This document shows positions 51,658-61,053 of a stretch of 64,000 nt of DNA, piece after piece. The position numbers were made by a program, and so were the translations under genes. This stretch comes from JANQEU01 sp965601455. GTDB lineage: Bacteria; Bacteroidota; Bacteroidia; Cytophagales; Cyclobacteriaceae. The stretch spans positions 4,712,001 to 4,776,000 of the forward strand of contig OZ271831.1 of NCBI GenBank assembly GCA_965601455.1. The letters run 5' to 3'. A model generated the notes under the pieces. The model was not told the DNA's origin. It was given only the letters and a program-made list of their open reading frames with translations, and searched no databases. How positions within the stretch are numbered: position 1 is the first letter of the stretch; every line of letters starts with the position of its first letter.

Positions 51658-53321
51658 TGAAAGCAACATTTTACATTTTACTTTTCACACTGCTGTTGGA
51701 AATCCTAAATAGTTGTGCCAATCCATCAAGTCCTCAAGGTGGGCCGAGAGATACAATTCCACCAAGTTTAGTAACCTCTTATCCCGCGAACAATCAGCTA
51801 AATTTCAATGGTGATAGAATAACGCTAACATTTGATGAATTTATAAACGCTGATAAACTCAAGTCTTCCTTAGTTATTACCCCATCAACGGACTTAGAAT
51901 TTACCCATGTTGTGAAAAAGTACGATGTGATTATCAAACTTCTATCTGAGCTTCAAGACAGCACTACCTACACGTTTAATTTTAGTACTGCTATTACAGA
52001 TGTTACAGAAAAAAACCCCGCGGATAATGTCATTCTTTCCATAAGCACAACAAGCTATATAGATTCACTATCAATATCAGGCAAAGTAACCGATCTTCTT
52101 ACTGCTAAATATTTACCATCAACAACAGTAGGCCTATATCAGTATTCCGATACCTTGGATCCTACTCTCATTAAACCAACCTATTTTTCACTATCCGACG
52201 ACAGGGGACATTTTAAAATTACCAACATCAAAAATGGATCCTATAAACTTCTTTCTTTCCAGGATGCCAACAACAATCTCCTTTTGGACTTCTCAGAAGA
52301 AAGTCACGGATTTCTCTCTGGTATACTTGATTTAAATTCTGATCTGGATTCTGTTTCCCTTGTACACCAATTAATCGATGGTAGTGACCTAAAATTAGAT
52401 TTTACTCGTCCTAGTGGTCCTTATTTTGATCTTAAATACTCCAAGGCCCTTGTAGACTATACCATTCAGCCTATTCAGCAATCAGATACTTTACCTTACT
52501 ATCAATTAATAGATAATAGTTCTACTTTAAGGTTTTTCAATAATCTTCTTCTTCAAGATTCAGACAGCCTGGGTTTAATTGTTGAAGCCTCCGATACTTT
52601 AGAACAAGTAGTTTTAGATACGTTATATATCAAATTCAATCCAAGTTCCCGGAGACCAGCTGAATTTACGACCAGTCAAGAGGTTACCATTCAACCTTCC
52701 GGTAAGGTAAGTCAAGTATATACGTTTAGTAAGCCAGTTGTGCTTACTGCATTTGATTCCATTCAAATTTATTATGATACCATATTATATCAATCTTTAT
52801 CACCAGTCAATTTTACCTATAACAAAGACAGAACTCAGATAAATCACAACTTTCAATTTGATTGGAATTCATTTAACACTTTCCTAAACTCCCTTAACAA
52901 TTCTGATTCAGTAGCAACTGAAATAAACGCGCGAAGCTTTAATCTTGTTACTAAAACAGCAGCTTTCATTTCTATTGAAAGTGACTCATCCACAAGCATT
53001 CGAAAAACCATAAAACGTGTCGTTCTCGAAGACCTGGGAGTCATTAAAGGCTCCATTGCAACCAATTACTCCTCATTCTTCATTCAGTTGTTAGATGAAG
53101 GTCAAATCGTCTCCCAGGTAAACAACATGAAAGAGTTTATTTTTAGGAACTTACCTGTTTCTACCTACTCCATTAGAATTCTAATAGACGAAAACGGTGA
53201 TAACATCTGGAAACCGGGTAACATCATTTTAGACAATGAACCAGAGCTCATCTACCTCTATCCTGAAACTACGGAGTTAAAGGCAAACTGGGAAATATCC
53301 ATTGATGATATCTCATTTTAA
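51657..53321 (+). CDS. Ig-like domain (Big_5) lipoprotein
   Basis: This 554-residue envelope protein has a signal peptide with lipobox ILNSC, then a Bacteroidota Big_5 Ig-like domain (DTIPPSLVTSYPANN through LVITPS, about 32-76), and further beta domains. The C-terminal ITNIKNGSYKLLSFQD and FRNLPVSTYSIRILIDENGD blocks recall carboxypeptidase-like regulatory folds. The start is GTG at 51657, overlapping the methyltransferase stop (TAGTG). It closes the long operon. Confidence 0.83.
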   Translation: MKATFYILLFTLLLEILNSCANPSSPQGGPRDTIPPSLVTSYPANNQLNFNGDRITLTFDEFINADKLKSSLVITPSTDLEFTHVVKKYDVIIKLLSELQDSTTYTFNFSTAITDVTEKNPADNVILSISTTSYIDSLSISGKVTDLLTAKYLPSTTVGLYQYSDTLDPTLIKPTYFSLSDDRGHFKITNIKNGSYKLLSFQDANNNLLLDFSEESHGFLSGILDLNSDLDSVSLVHQLIDGSDLKLDFTRPSGPYFDLKYSKALVDYTIQPIQQSDTLPYYQLIDNSSTLRFFNNLLLQDSDSLGLIVEASDTLEQVVLDTLYIKFNPSSRRPAEFTTSQEVTIQPSGKVSQVYTFSKPVVLTAFDSIQIYYDTILYQSLSPVNFTYNKDRTQINHNFQFDWNSFNTFLNSLNNSDSVATEINARSFNLVTKTAAFISIESDSSTSIRKTIKRVVLEDLGVIKGSIATNYSSFFIQLLDEGQIVSQVNNMKEFIFRNLPVSTYSIRILIDENGDNIWKPGNIILDNEPELIYLYPETTELKANWEISIDDISF

Positions 53322-53685
53322 CTGTCTATAAACATACTTTACCTTGTTGATAACTCCTCTGATATCGACAAGAAAAATTTACCATTCCAGATTCTATTAT
53401 AGGTTCTTAATAAATGCCATTCTATTCACATGATGCCAACACCAACTTTTTCCCTAACTTATCCACTCATACATATTCACATTACTCGAAGAGCTTAGCT
53501 ATATAATTAACTAACAGTCACTTGACAGTTTAATTAGGTGTTGAAAACCTAGTCAAGAATTGCACTTTATGAACAAATAGATATTCCAAATTAAATTTTC
53601 AAAACTTTCCAACATATTCACCAGTTTAATAATAAGCTTATATTTTCTTAAAAAACCATCTATATATATTACAGAACGTGGATAA
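53322..53685. other. AT-rich gap with DnaA-box-like 9-mers (candidate origin region)
   Basis: A 356-base gap with no ORF, very AT-rich in its second half (TATATATA runs around 53660). It holds DnaA-box-like sequences TGTTGATAA (53345-53353, reverse of TTATCAACA) and TTATCCACT (53459-53467). A third, CGTGGATAA (53677-53685, reverse of TTATCCACG), overlaps the GTG start of the TPR gene. Each has one mismatch to TTATCCACA. With the parS sites 4.5 kb away this is compatible with an origin, but not proof. Confidence 0.35.
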
Positions 53686-55501
53686 CTATTTTTTCAAATC
53701 ATATTTATTCTTAATCTTCTTACTCTCCTCAATTCTCTTAGTCGCTCAAAAAGACTCGAGGATTGATCTTGCTAACGAATATTACTTTACCGGACAATCC
53801 GAGAAAGCTCTCGATCTGTACAAGGATTTGTCAAAATCAAATCATATCATTCCACATATTCATGCCAACTATGTTGCTTTGCTGTTATCCGAGCTTAACT
53901 ACGATGAAGCAGAAAAATATTTAAATAGAGTCATCAAATACTTCCCTACAGATCCAAAATACCAAGTGGATTTATTGCATATCTATCATTTGTCAGAAAA
54001 CAATAGGGCGAAGGATAAGATGCAGACGGAACTACTGGCAAATAATCAAAATAATCAATATCGTTTAAATGTGATTGCCCAGCACCTTGTCAATAAGGAA
54101 ATGCTGCCGGAAGCAACACTATTTCTAAAACGTGCGAGACGCATAAATGGTAATCCAAGATCTTTTGCTCTTGACCTTGCAGCTATTTATCGAATGCAAG
54201 ACGATAAGGAATCCATGGCAGAAGAGTACCTCAACTATGCGATGATTAATCCAAACAATACCAACTATATCAAAAATATTTTTCAGGTACTTTTTACCGA
54301 GGCAGAAGACCTTGATTTTCTTGAACGCTCATTGATAAAGAAAGTACAGCAATATCCAGATGAGAAAGTATATGCAGATCTATTAATCTGGGTAGAACTC
54401 CAAAGAAAAAATTTCTATGGTGCATTTATTCAGGCAAGGGCTCTGGATAAACGATTTGGAAGACCAGGTGATGAGTCCATGACGATTGCCAACATTGCGA
54501 TGGATAATAAAGCTTGGGCTGATGCGATTGAGATCTACGATTACGTTATTGATGAGTACGGTAGAGCTTACCATTATGCCAATGCACGTCAAATGCGGAT
54601 TCAATGCAAAGAACAGCTTGTAAAAGAGCAGTATCCAGTCCAACAGTCTCAAATACGCAGTTTAACTAATGAGTATCAGCAGCTATATAACGAATTAGGT
54701 CCCACGAAAAACTCATTGGAAGCGCTAAGGAACAAAGCGATGTTGCACGCATTTTATTTGTCTGAGAAAGACAGCGCCATAAAAATTTTGGAAAGCATTA
54801 TCCAAACTCCTCGAATTGATCCTACTTTGATTCATAAATCAAAAATGAGTCTCGGTGATATTCATTTACTAAACGGCAATCCATGGGAAGCCTCCTTGCT
54901 CTACTCACAAGTGGAGAAATCTAATAAATACTCTGTTGTAGGTTATAACGCAAAGCTCAAGAATGCCAAGTTGCATTATTACAATGGAAATTTTGCTCTG
55001 GCTGAAAGCGCACTCGGTGTACTTAAACGTGCAACTACCAAGGAAATATCGAACGACGCAATGGATTTAGGACTTTTGATAAATAACAACACCATTCTGG
55101 ATACGACGGACCGAACGATGAAAGCATTTGCATCAATTGAATTATTGATTTATCAGAATCAAGTAGATAGCGCCGTAATGGCGTTGGAATCATTGATAAC
55201 TGAAAACCCAAACCACTCTTTGATTGATGAGTCTTATTGGCTTTTGGCTGACATTAAGTTGAAGTCTGGTTTATTCTCTGAGTCTATCGACTATTTAAAT
55301 ATCATCATTGCTGAATATCCTGAAGATATATGGGGAGATGACGCGTTTTTCAGGAAAGCAGAGATCCATGAGAAACAACTAAATGACAAGGAGACAGCAC
55401 AAGAATTATATAGAGAATTTATATCAGAATATCCGGGGAGTTTATATACTGCAGAAGCTAGAAAGAGATTTCGCTTACTGAGGGGGGATTCAATAAATTA
55501 G
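53678..55501 (+). CDS. Secreted TPR-repeat protein
   Basis: A 607-residue protein with a signal peptide (MDNYFFKSYLFLIFLLSSILLVAQ). At least eight tetratricopeptide-like units run through the length, such as NEYYFTGQSEKALDLYKDLS, LALAAIYR-type helices and the C-terminal ESYWLLADIKLKSGLFSESIDYL. Such proteins serve as periplasmic or surface scaffolds. The start is GTG at 53678, which lies in a DnaA-box-like sequence. Its stop overlaps the convergent Cys-rich gene by 4 bases. Confidence 0.8.
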   Translation: MDNYFFKSYLFLIFLLSSILLVAQKDSRIDLANEYYFTGQSEKALDLYKDLSKSNHIIPHIHANYVALLLSELNYDEAEKYLNRVIKYFPTDPKYQVDLLHIYHLSENNRAKDKMQTELLANNQNNQYRLNVIAQHLVNKEMLPEATLFLKRARRINGNPRSFALDLAAIYRMQDDKESMAEEYLNYAMINPNNTNYIKNIFQVLFTEAEDLDFLERSLIKKVQQYPDEKVYADLLIWVELQRKNFYGAFIQARALDKRFGRPGDESMTIANIAMDNKAWADAIEIYDYVIDEYGRAYHYANARQMRIQCKEQLVKEQYPVQQSQIRSLTNEYQQLYNELGPTKNSLEALRNKAMLHAFYLSEKDSAIKILESIIQTPRIDPTLIHKSKMSLGDIHLLNGNPWEASLLYSQVEKSNKYSVVGYNAKLKNAKLHYYNGNFALAESALGVLKRATTKEISNDAMDLGLLINNNTILDTTDRTMKAFASIELLIYQNQVDSAVMALESLITENPNHSLIDESYWLLADIKLKSGLFSESIDYLNIIIAEYPEDIWGDDAFFRKAEIHEKQLNDKETAQELYREFISEYPGSLYTAEARKRFRLLRGDSIN

Positions 55502-56070
55502 ATGAAAACCAGCTTAGAGTTGGGATCAGGATTCATCATCGAGGGGTCTGGACTAAAATGCTTATTGTAGAATCCGTTAAGAAAGTCCGTAGTTGGATTT
55601 GACAGTAAAGGAAGGATCTCTTCTATAGCCGGACCCCCAATCATGTATGGAGGAACACCTTTGAAAAGTTTGTCACCTTTACAATAGGCATAGATTTGAT
55701 ATTCCTTTAAGTCATTTCGTGCGTCTTTGTTGATTAAACATTGAGAAAGACAGCTAGAAATATCAAGATCATTTTCTGTGATATGTCCGGGAGGCATTCC
55801 ACCTATTTTCTCGCCGAAATAATTATCAATTTTTTCCAAAGAGCCTTTCGAAAATTCATTTCGCATTCTCATTGCACAATCCAAGCAAATTGCATAATCG
55901 AATATTGTATCTGTGGCTGAGAAACCTGGGTATTGTTTGATAGCTTTTTCAATTATATAATCGCAATTATCAAGAAGGTATATTCCGCACTCAATACATC
56001 TATCGAAAGGCTTGTTAGTCTCAAACGAATAAAATTCTTTCGGAATTCTCTGATAGTTGTGATCGCACAT
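55498..56070 (-). CDS. Cys-rich zinc-finger-like protein of unknown function
   Basis: A 190-residue soluble protein with several Cys pairs: CDHNY at the N-terminus, CIECG (about 25-29), CLDCAM (about 67-72) and later single Cys residues. This suggests one or two zinc knuckles. The C-terminal YMIGGPAIEEILPLLSNPTTDFLNGFYNKHF is distinctive, but I do not know the family. It is divergent from the MarR regulator with 86 bases between starts. Confidence 0.65.
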   Translation of the reverse strand: MCDHNYQRIPKEFYSFETNKPFDRCIECGIYLLDNCDYIIEKAIKQYPGFSATDTIFDYAICLDCAMRMRNEFSKGSLEKIDNYFGEKIGGMPPGHITENDLDISSCLSQCLINKDARNDLKEYQIYAYCKGDKLFKGVPPYMIGGPAIEEILPLLSNPTTDFLNGFYNKHFSPDPSMMNPDPNSKLVFI

Positions 56071-56111
56071 ACAACGAATGTAAAATCAATTTATAAAAAA
56101 CGAGAAAATAG

Positions 56112-56123
56112 TATGCATGCATA
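56112..56123. promoter_or_regulatory. Palindromic operator candidate for the MarR regulator
   Basis: TATGCATGCATA, a perfect 12-bp palindrome, is 10 bases upstream of a -7 box (TATCTTTG, 56134-56141) and so lies where the -33 box should be. It may be the site by which the MarR protein controls its own operon. Confidence 0.45.
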
Positions 56124-56133
56124 ACAAATTACA

Positions 56134-56141
56134 TATCTTTG
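56134..56141 (+). promoter_or_regulatory. -7 promoter box of the marR-fadN-fadA unit
   Basis: TATCTTTG is a perfect TAnnTTTG box 16 bases before the MarR ATG. No TTG is found 19-21 bases upstream; that place is taken by the palindrome. Confidence 0.5.
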
Positions 56142-56156
56142 AAATAATTAAAAGGT

Positions 56157-56627
56157 ATGAAAAGAGAAGAGACAGTAGACTACAATATCAAAGTAGCCTG
56201 GCATTCGATATCTAGAATGTACAACCAGTATGGAGCCAACTTTGATATCACAGCATCTACAGGATTTGTACTACTAAATATTGACGCCGAACAAGGAACA
56301 CCTGCTACCAAAATTGCCCCAATGTTGGGAATGGAGTCCCGCAGCCTGACACGTATGTTGAAGTCGATGGAAGAAAAAAACTGGATATATAGAGAAAAGG
56401 ACCAAGATGACGGGAGATCTGTAAGAATATTTCTAACAGCCCTCGGAAAGGAAAAACGCGAAATATCCAGATTGTCAGTCAAAGAATTTAACTCCAAGGT
56501 TCAGGAAGATTGTTCCATAGAAGATATTAGAACTTTTATTAAAGTGTCACGCGTAATAAGCAAAGTTGCGGACAACAAAGAATACGTAAACGAATTTTTA
56601 GAGAACCTCAAAATCCAATCTATTTGA
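56157..56627 (+). CDS. MarR-family transcriptional regulator
   Basis: A 156-residue winged-helix regulator: N-terminal dimer helix (about 10-35), helix-turn-helix TKIAPMLGMESRSLTRMLKSM (about 56-76) and a wing (REKDQDDGRSVRIFL, about 81-95). Position before beta-oxidation genes suggests control by acyl-CoA or fatty acids. An AAAGG lies 2 bases before the ATG. The FadN-like gene begins 5 bases after the stop. Confidence 0.9.
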   Translation: MKREETVDYNIKVAWHSISRMYNQYGANFDITASTGFVLLNIDAEQGTPATKIAPMLGMESRSLTRMLKSMEEKNWIYREKDQDDGRSVRIFLTALGKEKREISRLSVKEFNSKVQEDCSIEDIRTFIKVSRVISKVADNKEYVNEFLENLKIQSI

Positions 56628-56632
56628 TCAAA

Positions 56633-59032
56633 ATGAATCGAAAAATTAAAAAAGCAGTTGTACTTGGTTCTGGCATAATGGGATCCAGAATAGCATGCCA
56701 TTTTGCCAATATTGGCCTTGAAGTTTTATTGTTAGATATTTCTCCAAAAGAATTATCCGATGATCAACAGAAGAAAGGATTGAAACTTTCTGATGAAGCA
56801 GTAAAAAACTCAATTGTTAATGCCGCTTTCCATTCAACTCTCAAATCAAAACCTGCGCCATTATATAATGCCAAAAATGCATCACTGATCAAGACAGGAA
56901 ACTTTGATGATAACCTTCCGGAAATAAAAGACGCAGATTGGGTAATTGAAGCCATTGTTGAAAATCTTGAGATTAAAAAGAGTCTATTCGAAAAAGTTGA
57001 AAAGTACCGGACTCTTGGTACACTCATTACTTCAAATACATCCGGTATTCCAATTCATCTGATGGCTGAAGGAAGAAGTGATGATTTCAAGAAGAATTTC
57101 TGTGGAACACACTTTTTTAATCCGCCAAGGTACTTACGCTTATTGGAAATAATACCTACTCCGCATACAGACCCAGATGTTGTTAATTTCTTCATGCACT
57201 ACGGAGATCTTTATTTAGGGAAGGAAACGGTATTGTGTAAAGATACGCCTGCATTCATCGCTAATAGAATTGGCGTGTACAGTATGATGTCCGCTATGCA
57301 TACTATCACGAAATATGATTTCTCAGTTGGTGAAATTGATAAACTAACAGGCCCTGTAATCGGGCATGCCAAGTCTGCTACTTTTCGAACATCCGACCTC
57401 GTTGGACTGGATACAACCGTAAAGGTTGCAACGAATCTTCATCAGTCCCTTAAACATGATGAGTCAGTCGATAATTTTAAAATTCCAGAGATTGTTAAAA
57501 ATCTGAATGAAAAAAAATGGTTGGGGGATAAAACGGGTCAGGGATTTTATAAGAAGACCAAAAATGAAGCAGGTCAACGCGAAATTCTAGAATTGGACCT
57601 GAAAAAGGTCGAGTACGGCCCTAAGAAGAAATCCAAGCTTGACACTCTTGATAAAACCAAGAACATTGAAGATTTGTCCGAAAGGTTACGGATTGTAATT
57701 GGTCTCGACGGAGAAGAAGGAAACTTCTACCGGGATACGTTTTTCGACTTGTTCACCTATTGTACCCATCGAATTCCAGAAATCGCAGATGAATTATACA
57801 GGATAGATCAAGCGGTTTCCGCGGGTTTTGCATGGGAAATGGGACCATTCGAATCATGGGACGCGATGGGAACGAAAGCAATTTGTGATCAAATGATAGC
57901 TGCCGGATTCAAGCCAGCGGCATGGGTTGAAGAAATGTTTGCTTCCGGAGCGGAGAATTTTTACAAGTTTGAAAATGGAAAGCAGCATTATTACGACATC
58001 CCATCTAAATCATATAAGGTAGTACCGGGAACAGATGATTTAATCATACTTAATGCCTTTAAGGAAAATATTGTATGGAAAAACGAAGGAAGTACGCTTT
58101 ATGATATAGGAGACGGAGTCGTTAATCTGGAATTCCATACTAAAATGAATTCATTGGGTCCGGAAGTTGTAGAAGGAATTAATACGGCAATTAATATGGC
58201 CGAAAAGGACTTCAAGGGTCTGGTTATAGGTAATGAGGGTCAAAACTTTTCAGCCGGGGCGAATCTTGCGATGCTCTTCATGTATGCTGTAGACCAGGAG
58301 TTCGACGAAATTGAAATGATGACAAGGGCATTTCAAAATACCATGACTCGCGCAAAATTCTCTTCAATTCCTGTGGTTTCAGCTCCTTCAGGAATGGCTC
58401 TTGGGGGAGGTTGCGAACTATCTTTACATTGTGATGCGATTCAGGCCCATGCGGAAACATACATAGGTTTAGTAGAAGTTGGAGTTGGCTTAATCCCGGG
58501 TGGAGGTGGAACAAAAGAATTCACCATGAGAGCATCTGATGAATTTGTGGCTGGAGACCCGGAGTTAAATACTCTTCAGGAGTATTTCATGAATATTGCG
58601 ACGGCGAAAGTCGCTACCTCTGCTGAGGAAGCAAGGCAAATGAATATCCTTAGAAAGTCCGATAATATTACGTTGAATAGGAAGAGGTTGCTTGCAGATG
58701 CAAAGGCAAAAGTCATTGATCTCTACGATAGAGGATATACACAACCGGTTGAAAGGAAGGATATAAAAGTACAGGGACAAACAGGTCTTGCCATGTTCGC
58801 AGCTGGAATCACAGGCATGAACTACGGTAATTACGCCTCGGACCATGATGCGAAAATTGCTCACAAGATTGCTTGGATTATGAACGGTGGAGATCTTTCT
58901 GCTCCTACTCTTGTTTCAGAGCAATATCTGCTTGATTTAGAACGGGAAGCATTTTTGAGTTTATGTGGTGAGCCGAAAACTCTGGAGCGAATTCAAAGTA
59001 TTTTATTTAAAGGAAAACCATTAAGAAATTAA
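56633..59032 (+). CDS. 3-hydroxyacyl-CoA dehydrogenase / enoyl-CoA hydratase (FadN-like)
   Basis: This 799-residue bifunctional beta-oxidation enzyme has dehydrogenase first, hydratase last, as in Bacillus FadN and unlike E. coli FadB/FadJ. The NAD motif is LGSGIMGS (11-18); the dehydrogenase catalytic region is GTHFFNPPRYLRLLEIIPT. The crotonase domain has FSAGANL, GGGCELSLHCD and the second catalytic Glu in LVEVGVGLIPGGGG. It oxidises 3-hydroxyacyl-CoA and hydrates enoyl-CoA. ATG at 56633 is used rather than TTG at 56624. Thiolase gene 13 bases downstream. Confidence 0.92.
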   Translation: MNRKIKKAVVLGSGIMGSRIACHFANIGLEVLLLDISPKELSDDQQKKGLKLSDEAVKNSIVNAAFHSTLKSKPAPLYNAKNASLIKTGNFDDNLPEIKDADWVIEAIVENLEIKKSLFEKVEKYRTLGTLITSNTSGIPIHLMAEGRSDDFKKNFCGTHFFNPPRYLRLLEIIPTPHTDPDVVNFFMHYGDLYLGKETVLCKDTPAFIANRIGVYSMMSAMHTITKYDFSVGEIDKLTGPVIGHAKSATFRTSDLVGLDTTVKVATNLHQSLKHDESVDNFKIPEIVKNLNEKKWLGDKTGQGFYKKTKNEAGQREILELDLKKVEYGPKKKSKLDTLDKTKNIEDLSERLRIVIGLDGEEGNFYRDTFFDLFTYCTHRIPEIADELYRIDQAVSAGFAWEMGPFESWDAMGTKAICDQMIAAGFKPAAWVEEMFASGAENFYKFENGKQHYYDIPSKSYKVVPGTDDLIILNAFKENIVWKNEGSTLYDIGDGVVNLEFHTKMNSLGPEVVEGINTAINMAEKDFKGLVIGNEGQNFSAGANLAMLFMYAVDQEFDEIEMMTRAFQNTMTRAKFSSIPVVSAPSGMALGGGCELSLHCDAIQAHAETYIGLVEVGVGLIPGGGGTKEFTMRASDEFVAGDPELNTLQEYFMNIATAKVATSAEEARQMNILRKSDNITLNRKRLLADAKAKVIDLYDRGYTQPVERKDIKVQGQTGLAMFAAGITGMNYGNYASDHDAKIAHKIAWIMNGGDLSAPTLVSEQYLLDLEREAFLSLCGEPKTLERIQSILFKGKPLRN

Positions 59033-59045
59033 TAAGACAACAATT

Positions 59046-60221
59046 ATGGATGCATATATAGTAGCAGGATATAGGTCGCCGGTTGGGAAAGCAAAAAAAG
59101 GAGGGTTTCGATTTTATCGTCCTGACGACCTTGCGGCGGATGTAATAAAAAAACTAGTTGGCTCAATTGATGGCTTTGATGCTAAAAGGGTTGATGATCT
59201 TATTGTCGGCAACGCGATTCCGGAAGCCGAACAGGGAATGCAAATGGGCAGAATGATATCACTATTATCATTGCCATTAGAAGTTCCGGGAATGATAATC
59301 AATCGATATTGCGGATCGGGTCTTGAGGCAATCCATCTTGCTTGTGCCCGAGTACACTCCGGAACAGCTGATTGTATTATTGCCGGAGGAACCGAATCAA
59401 TGTCTTTGGTTCCGATGTTGGGATATAAAACAGCATTAAACTGGCAAATAGCCAAAGACCATCCGGAATATTATTTGAGCATGGGCTTAACTGCTGAAGA
59501 AATAGCCAAAGACTTTAATATTTCTGCAGACGAGGCGAATGAGTTTGCATTGAATTCACACCTTAAAGCTGCCTCGGCAATTAAGGAAGGAAAATTCAAT
59601 GACGAAATTATTCCGATCGAAGTCGAAGAGACATATGTCGATAGTGACGGTAAGAAAAAATCAAAATCATTCACCGTATCCGTTGACGAGTGTGTTCGTC
59701 CTGAGACGACATTGGAAGGTCTTGCAAAATTGAGACCAGCTTTTAAAAAGGATGGACAGGTAACAGCTGGTAACAGCTCACCTACCTCCGATGGTGCAGC
59801 TTTTGTAATGGTTATGTCAGAGAAAATGGTGAAAGAATACAACCTGGAGCCAATTGCTCGAATGGTCAGCTATTCAACAGCGGGTGTCAATCCTCGAATT
59901 ATGGGAATTGGTCCAGTGGAAGCAGTTCCAAAAGCACTTAAACAAGCAGGAATAAAGCAATCTGACCTTGATCTTGTGGAATTAAATGAGGCATTCGCGG
60001 CCCAATCTCTCGCAGTAATCAAAGAATTGGACTTGAACACAGAAACCTTAAATGTCAATGGTGGAGCAATTGCGTTAGGACATCCGCTAGGATGTACCGG
60101 AGCGAAACTCTCCATTACACTTTTCAACGAGATGAGGCGTAGGAAAAGTAAATATGGAATGGTAACTGCCTGTGTAGGAGGAGGTCAAGGAGTTGCTGGT
60201 ATTTACGAATTCCTAAATTAG
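59046..60221 (+). CDS. fadA: Acetyl-CoA acyltransferase (3-ketoacyl-CoA thiolase)
   Basis: This 391-residue thiolase has catalytic Cys89 (NRYCGSGLEAIH), His346 (GHPLGCTG) and Cys376 (TACVGGGQG). It cleaves 3-ketoacyl-CoA to acetyl-CoA and a shortened acyl-CoA, completing the cycle with the FadN-like enzyme directly upstream. No acyl-CoA dehydrogenase is in the window, so that step must come from elsewhere. The stop overlaps the convergent thioredoxin gene by 4 bases. Confidence 0.93.
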   Translation: MDAYIVAGYRSPVGKAKKGGFRFYRPDDLAADVIKKLVGSIDGFDAKRVDDLIVGNAIPEAEQGMQMGRMISLLSLPLEVPGMIINRYCGSGLEAIHLACARVHSGTADCIIAGGTESMSLVPMLGYKTALNWQIAKDHPEYYLSMGLTAEEIAKDFNISADEANEFALNSHLKAASAIKEGKFNDEIIPIEVEETYVDSDGKKKSKSFTVSVDECVRPETTLEGLAKLRPAFKKDGQVTAGNSSPTSDGAAFVMVMSEKMVKEYNLEPIARMVSYSTAGVNPRIMGIGPVEAVPKALKQAGIKQSDLDLVELNEAFAAQSLAVIKELDLNTETLNVNGGAIALGHPLGCTGAKLSITLFNEMRRRKSKYGMVTACVGGGQGVAGIYEFLN

Positions 60222-60982
60222 TACAAGGACATATCGAATTTACGCCTAAGGGTTAGATTAACTTCATGTCCATTCCCAAGTAATTGAAAAATTGAAATGG
60301 CCACTTTTCGGGCCATTTCTTTTTTGTACGATTTATCAACTATTATTGATTTTATCAATAATTCCACCGCTGAGGTGAAGTTCTTGTTTCGAAGGAAACT
60401 CACGCTGTTATTAAGGAATTCTGCGCATTTTGAATCTTCATCTGTGAAATCCATTTGTAGGAATTCACTTACGATTAGAATCTGATACTTGATTTCACTC
60501 GATGTATCTGAACTGGGTATTTCTTCCACAATCCTTCTTGCATAATCCGGATTTTCCCAGACGATTAGTTTGGCAAGAGCCACCTTACCTAAATGTAAAT
60601 CGTGGTTCTTTTCTACAAACTCCTTAAGGTGTTTTTCATCGCCCTGATCAATAAGTAGCTGCAACTCACTTAATCTCGGATCTGGAATGTGCTCTTCCAA
60701 CCAATCAATTATTTCATGTTTGGCTTTTGCGCCAGTAAATTGGGCTACAACTTTTCCATCAATAAAAAGCCGGACATCGGGAATTCCCCGAATACCATAT
60801 TGCTGACTGATTTCTGCATATTGATCGACATCTACTTTTACCAATTCCCATCGATCCTGTTCCGAATTAAGCTCCTCGAGTATAGGTCCGAGAAATTTGC
60901 ATGGGCCACACCATTCAGCCCAAAAGTCGACCAAAACAGGGTTATTACTACTTTGCTCTATTACTTCTTTTTGAAAATCCAT
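60218..60982 (-). CDS. Thioredoxin-TPR fusion (CnoX/YbbN-like)
   Basis: This 254-residue protein has an N-terminal thioredoxin domain with the active site WCGPC (Cys25, Cys28) and a cis-Pro segment (GIRGIPDVRLF). A C-terminal helical/TPR-like domain (about 115-250) follows. The layout matches YbbN/CnoX co-chaperones; E. coli CnoX has an SxxC site, whereas here the full CGPC suggests redox activity. ATG at 60982 is used rather than TTG at 60991. Confidence 0.85.
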   Translation of the reverse strand: MDFQKEVIEQSSNNPVLVDFWAEWCGPCKFLGPILEELNSEQDRWELVKVDVDQYAEISQQYGIRGIPDVRLFIDGKVVAQFTGAKAKHEIIDWLEEHIPDPRLSELQLLIDQGDEKHLKEFVEKNHDLHLGKVALAKLIVWENPDYARRIVEEIPSSDTSSEIKYQILIVSEFLQMDFTDEDSKCAEFLNNSVSFLRNKNFTSAVELLIKSIIVDKSYKKEMARKVAISIFQLLGNGHEVNLTLRRKFDMSLY

Positions 60983-61053
60983 TTGCCTCAATCTACATCC
61001 CCCAAAATTATATTGCGAATAATAGATTATTAAGAACCAGGAATAAGAATGAA

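Noticed and set aside
58278..58514. Antisense frames in the FadN-like gene
   Set aside because: The plus-strand gene is complete with all catalytic motifs; the antisense products resemble no known protein.
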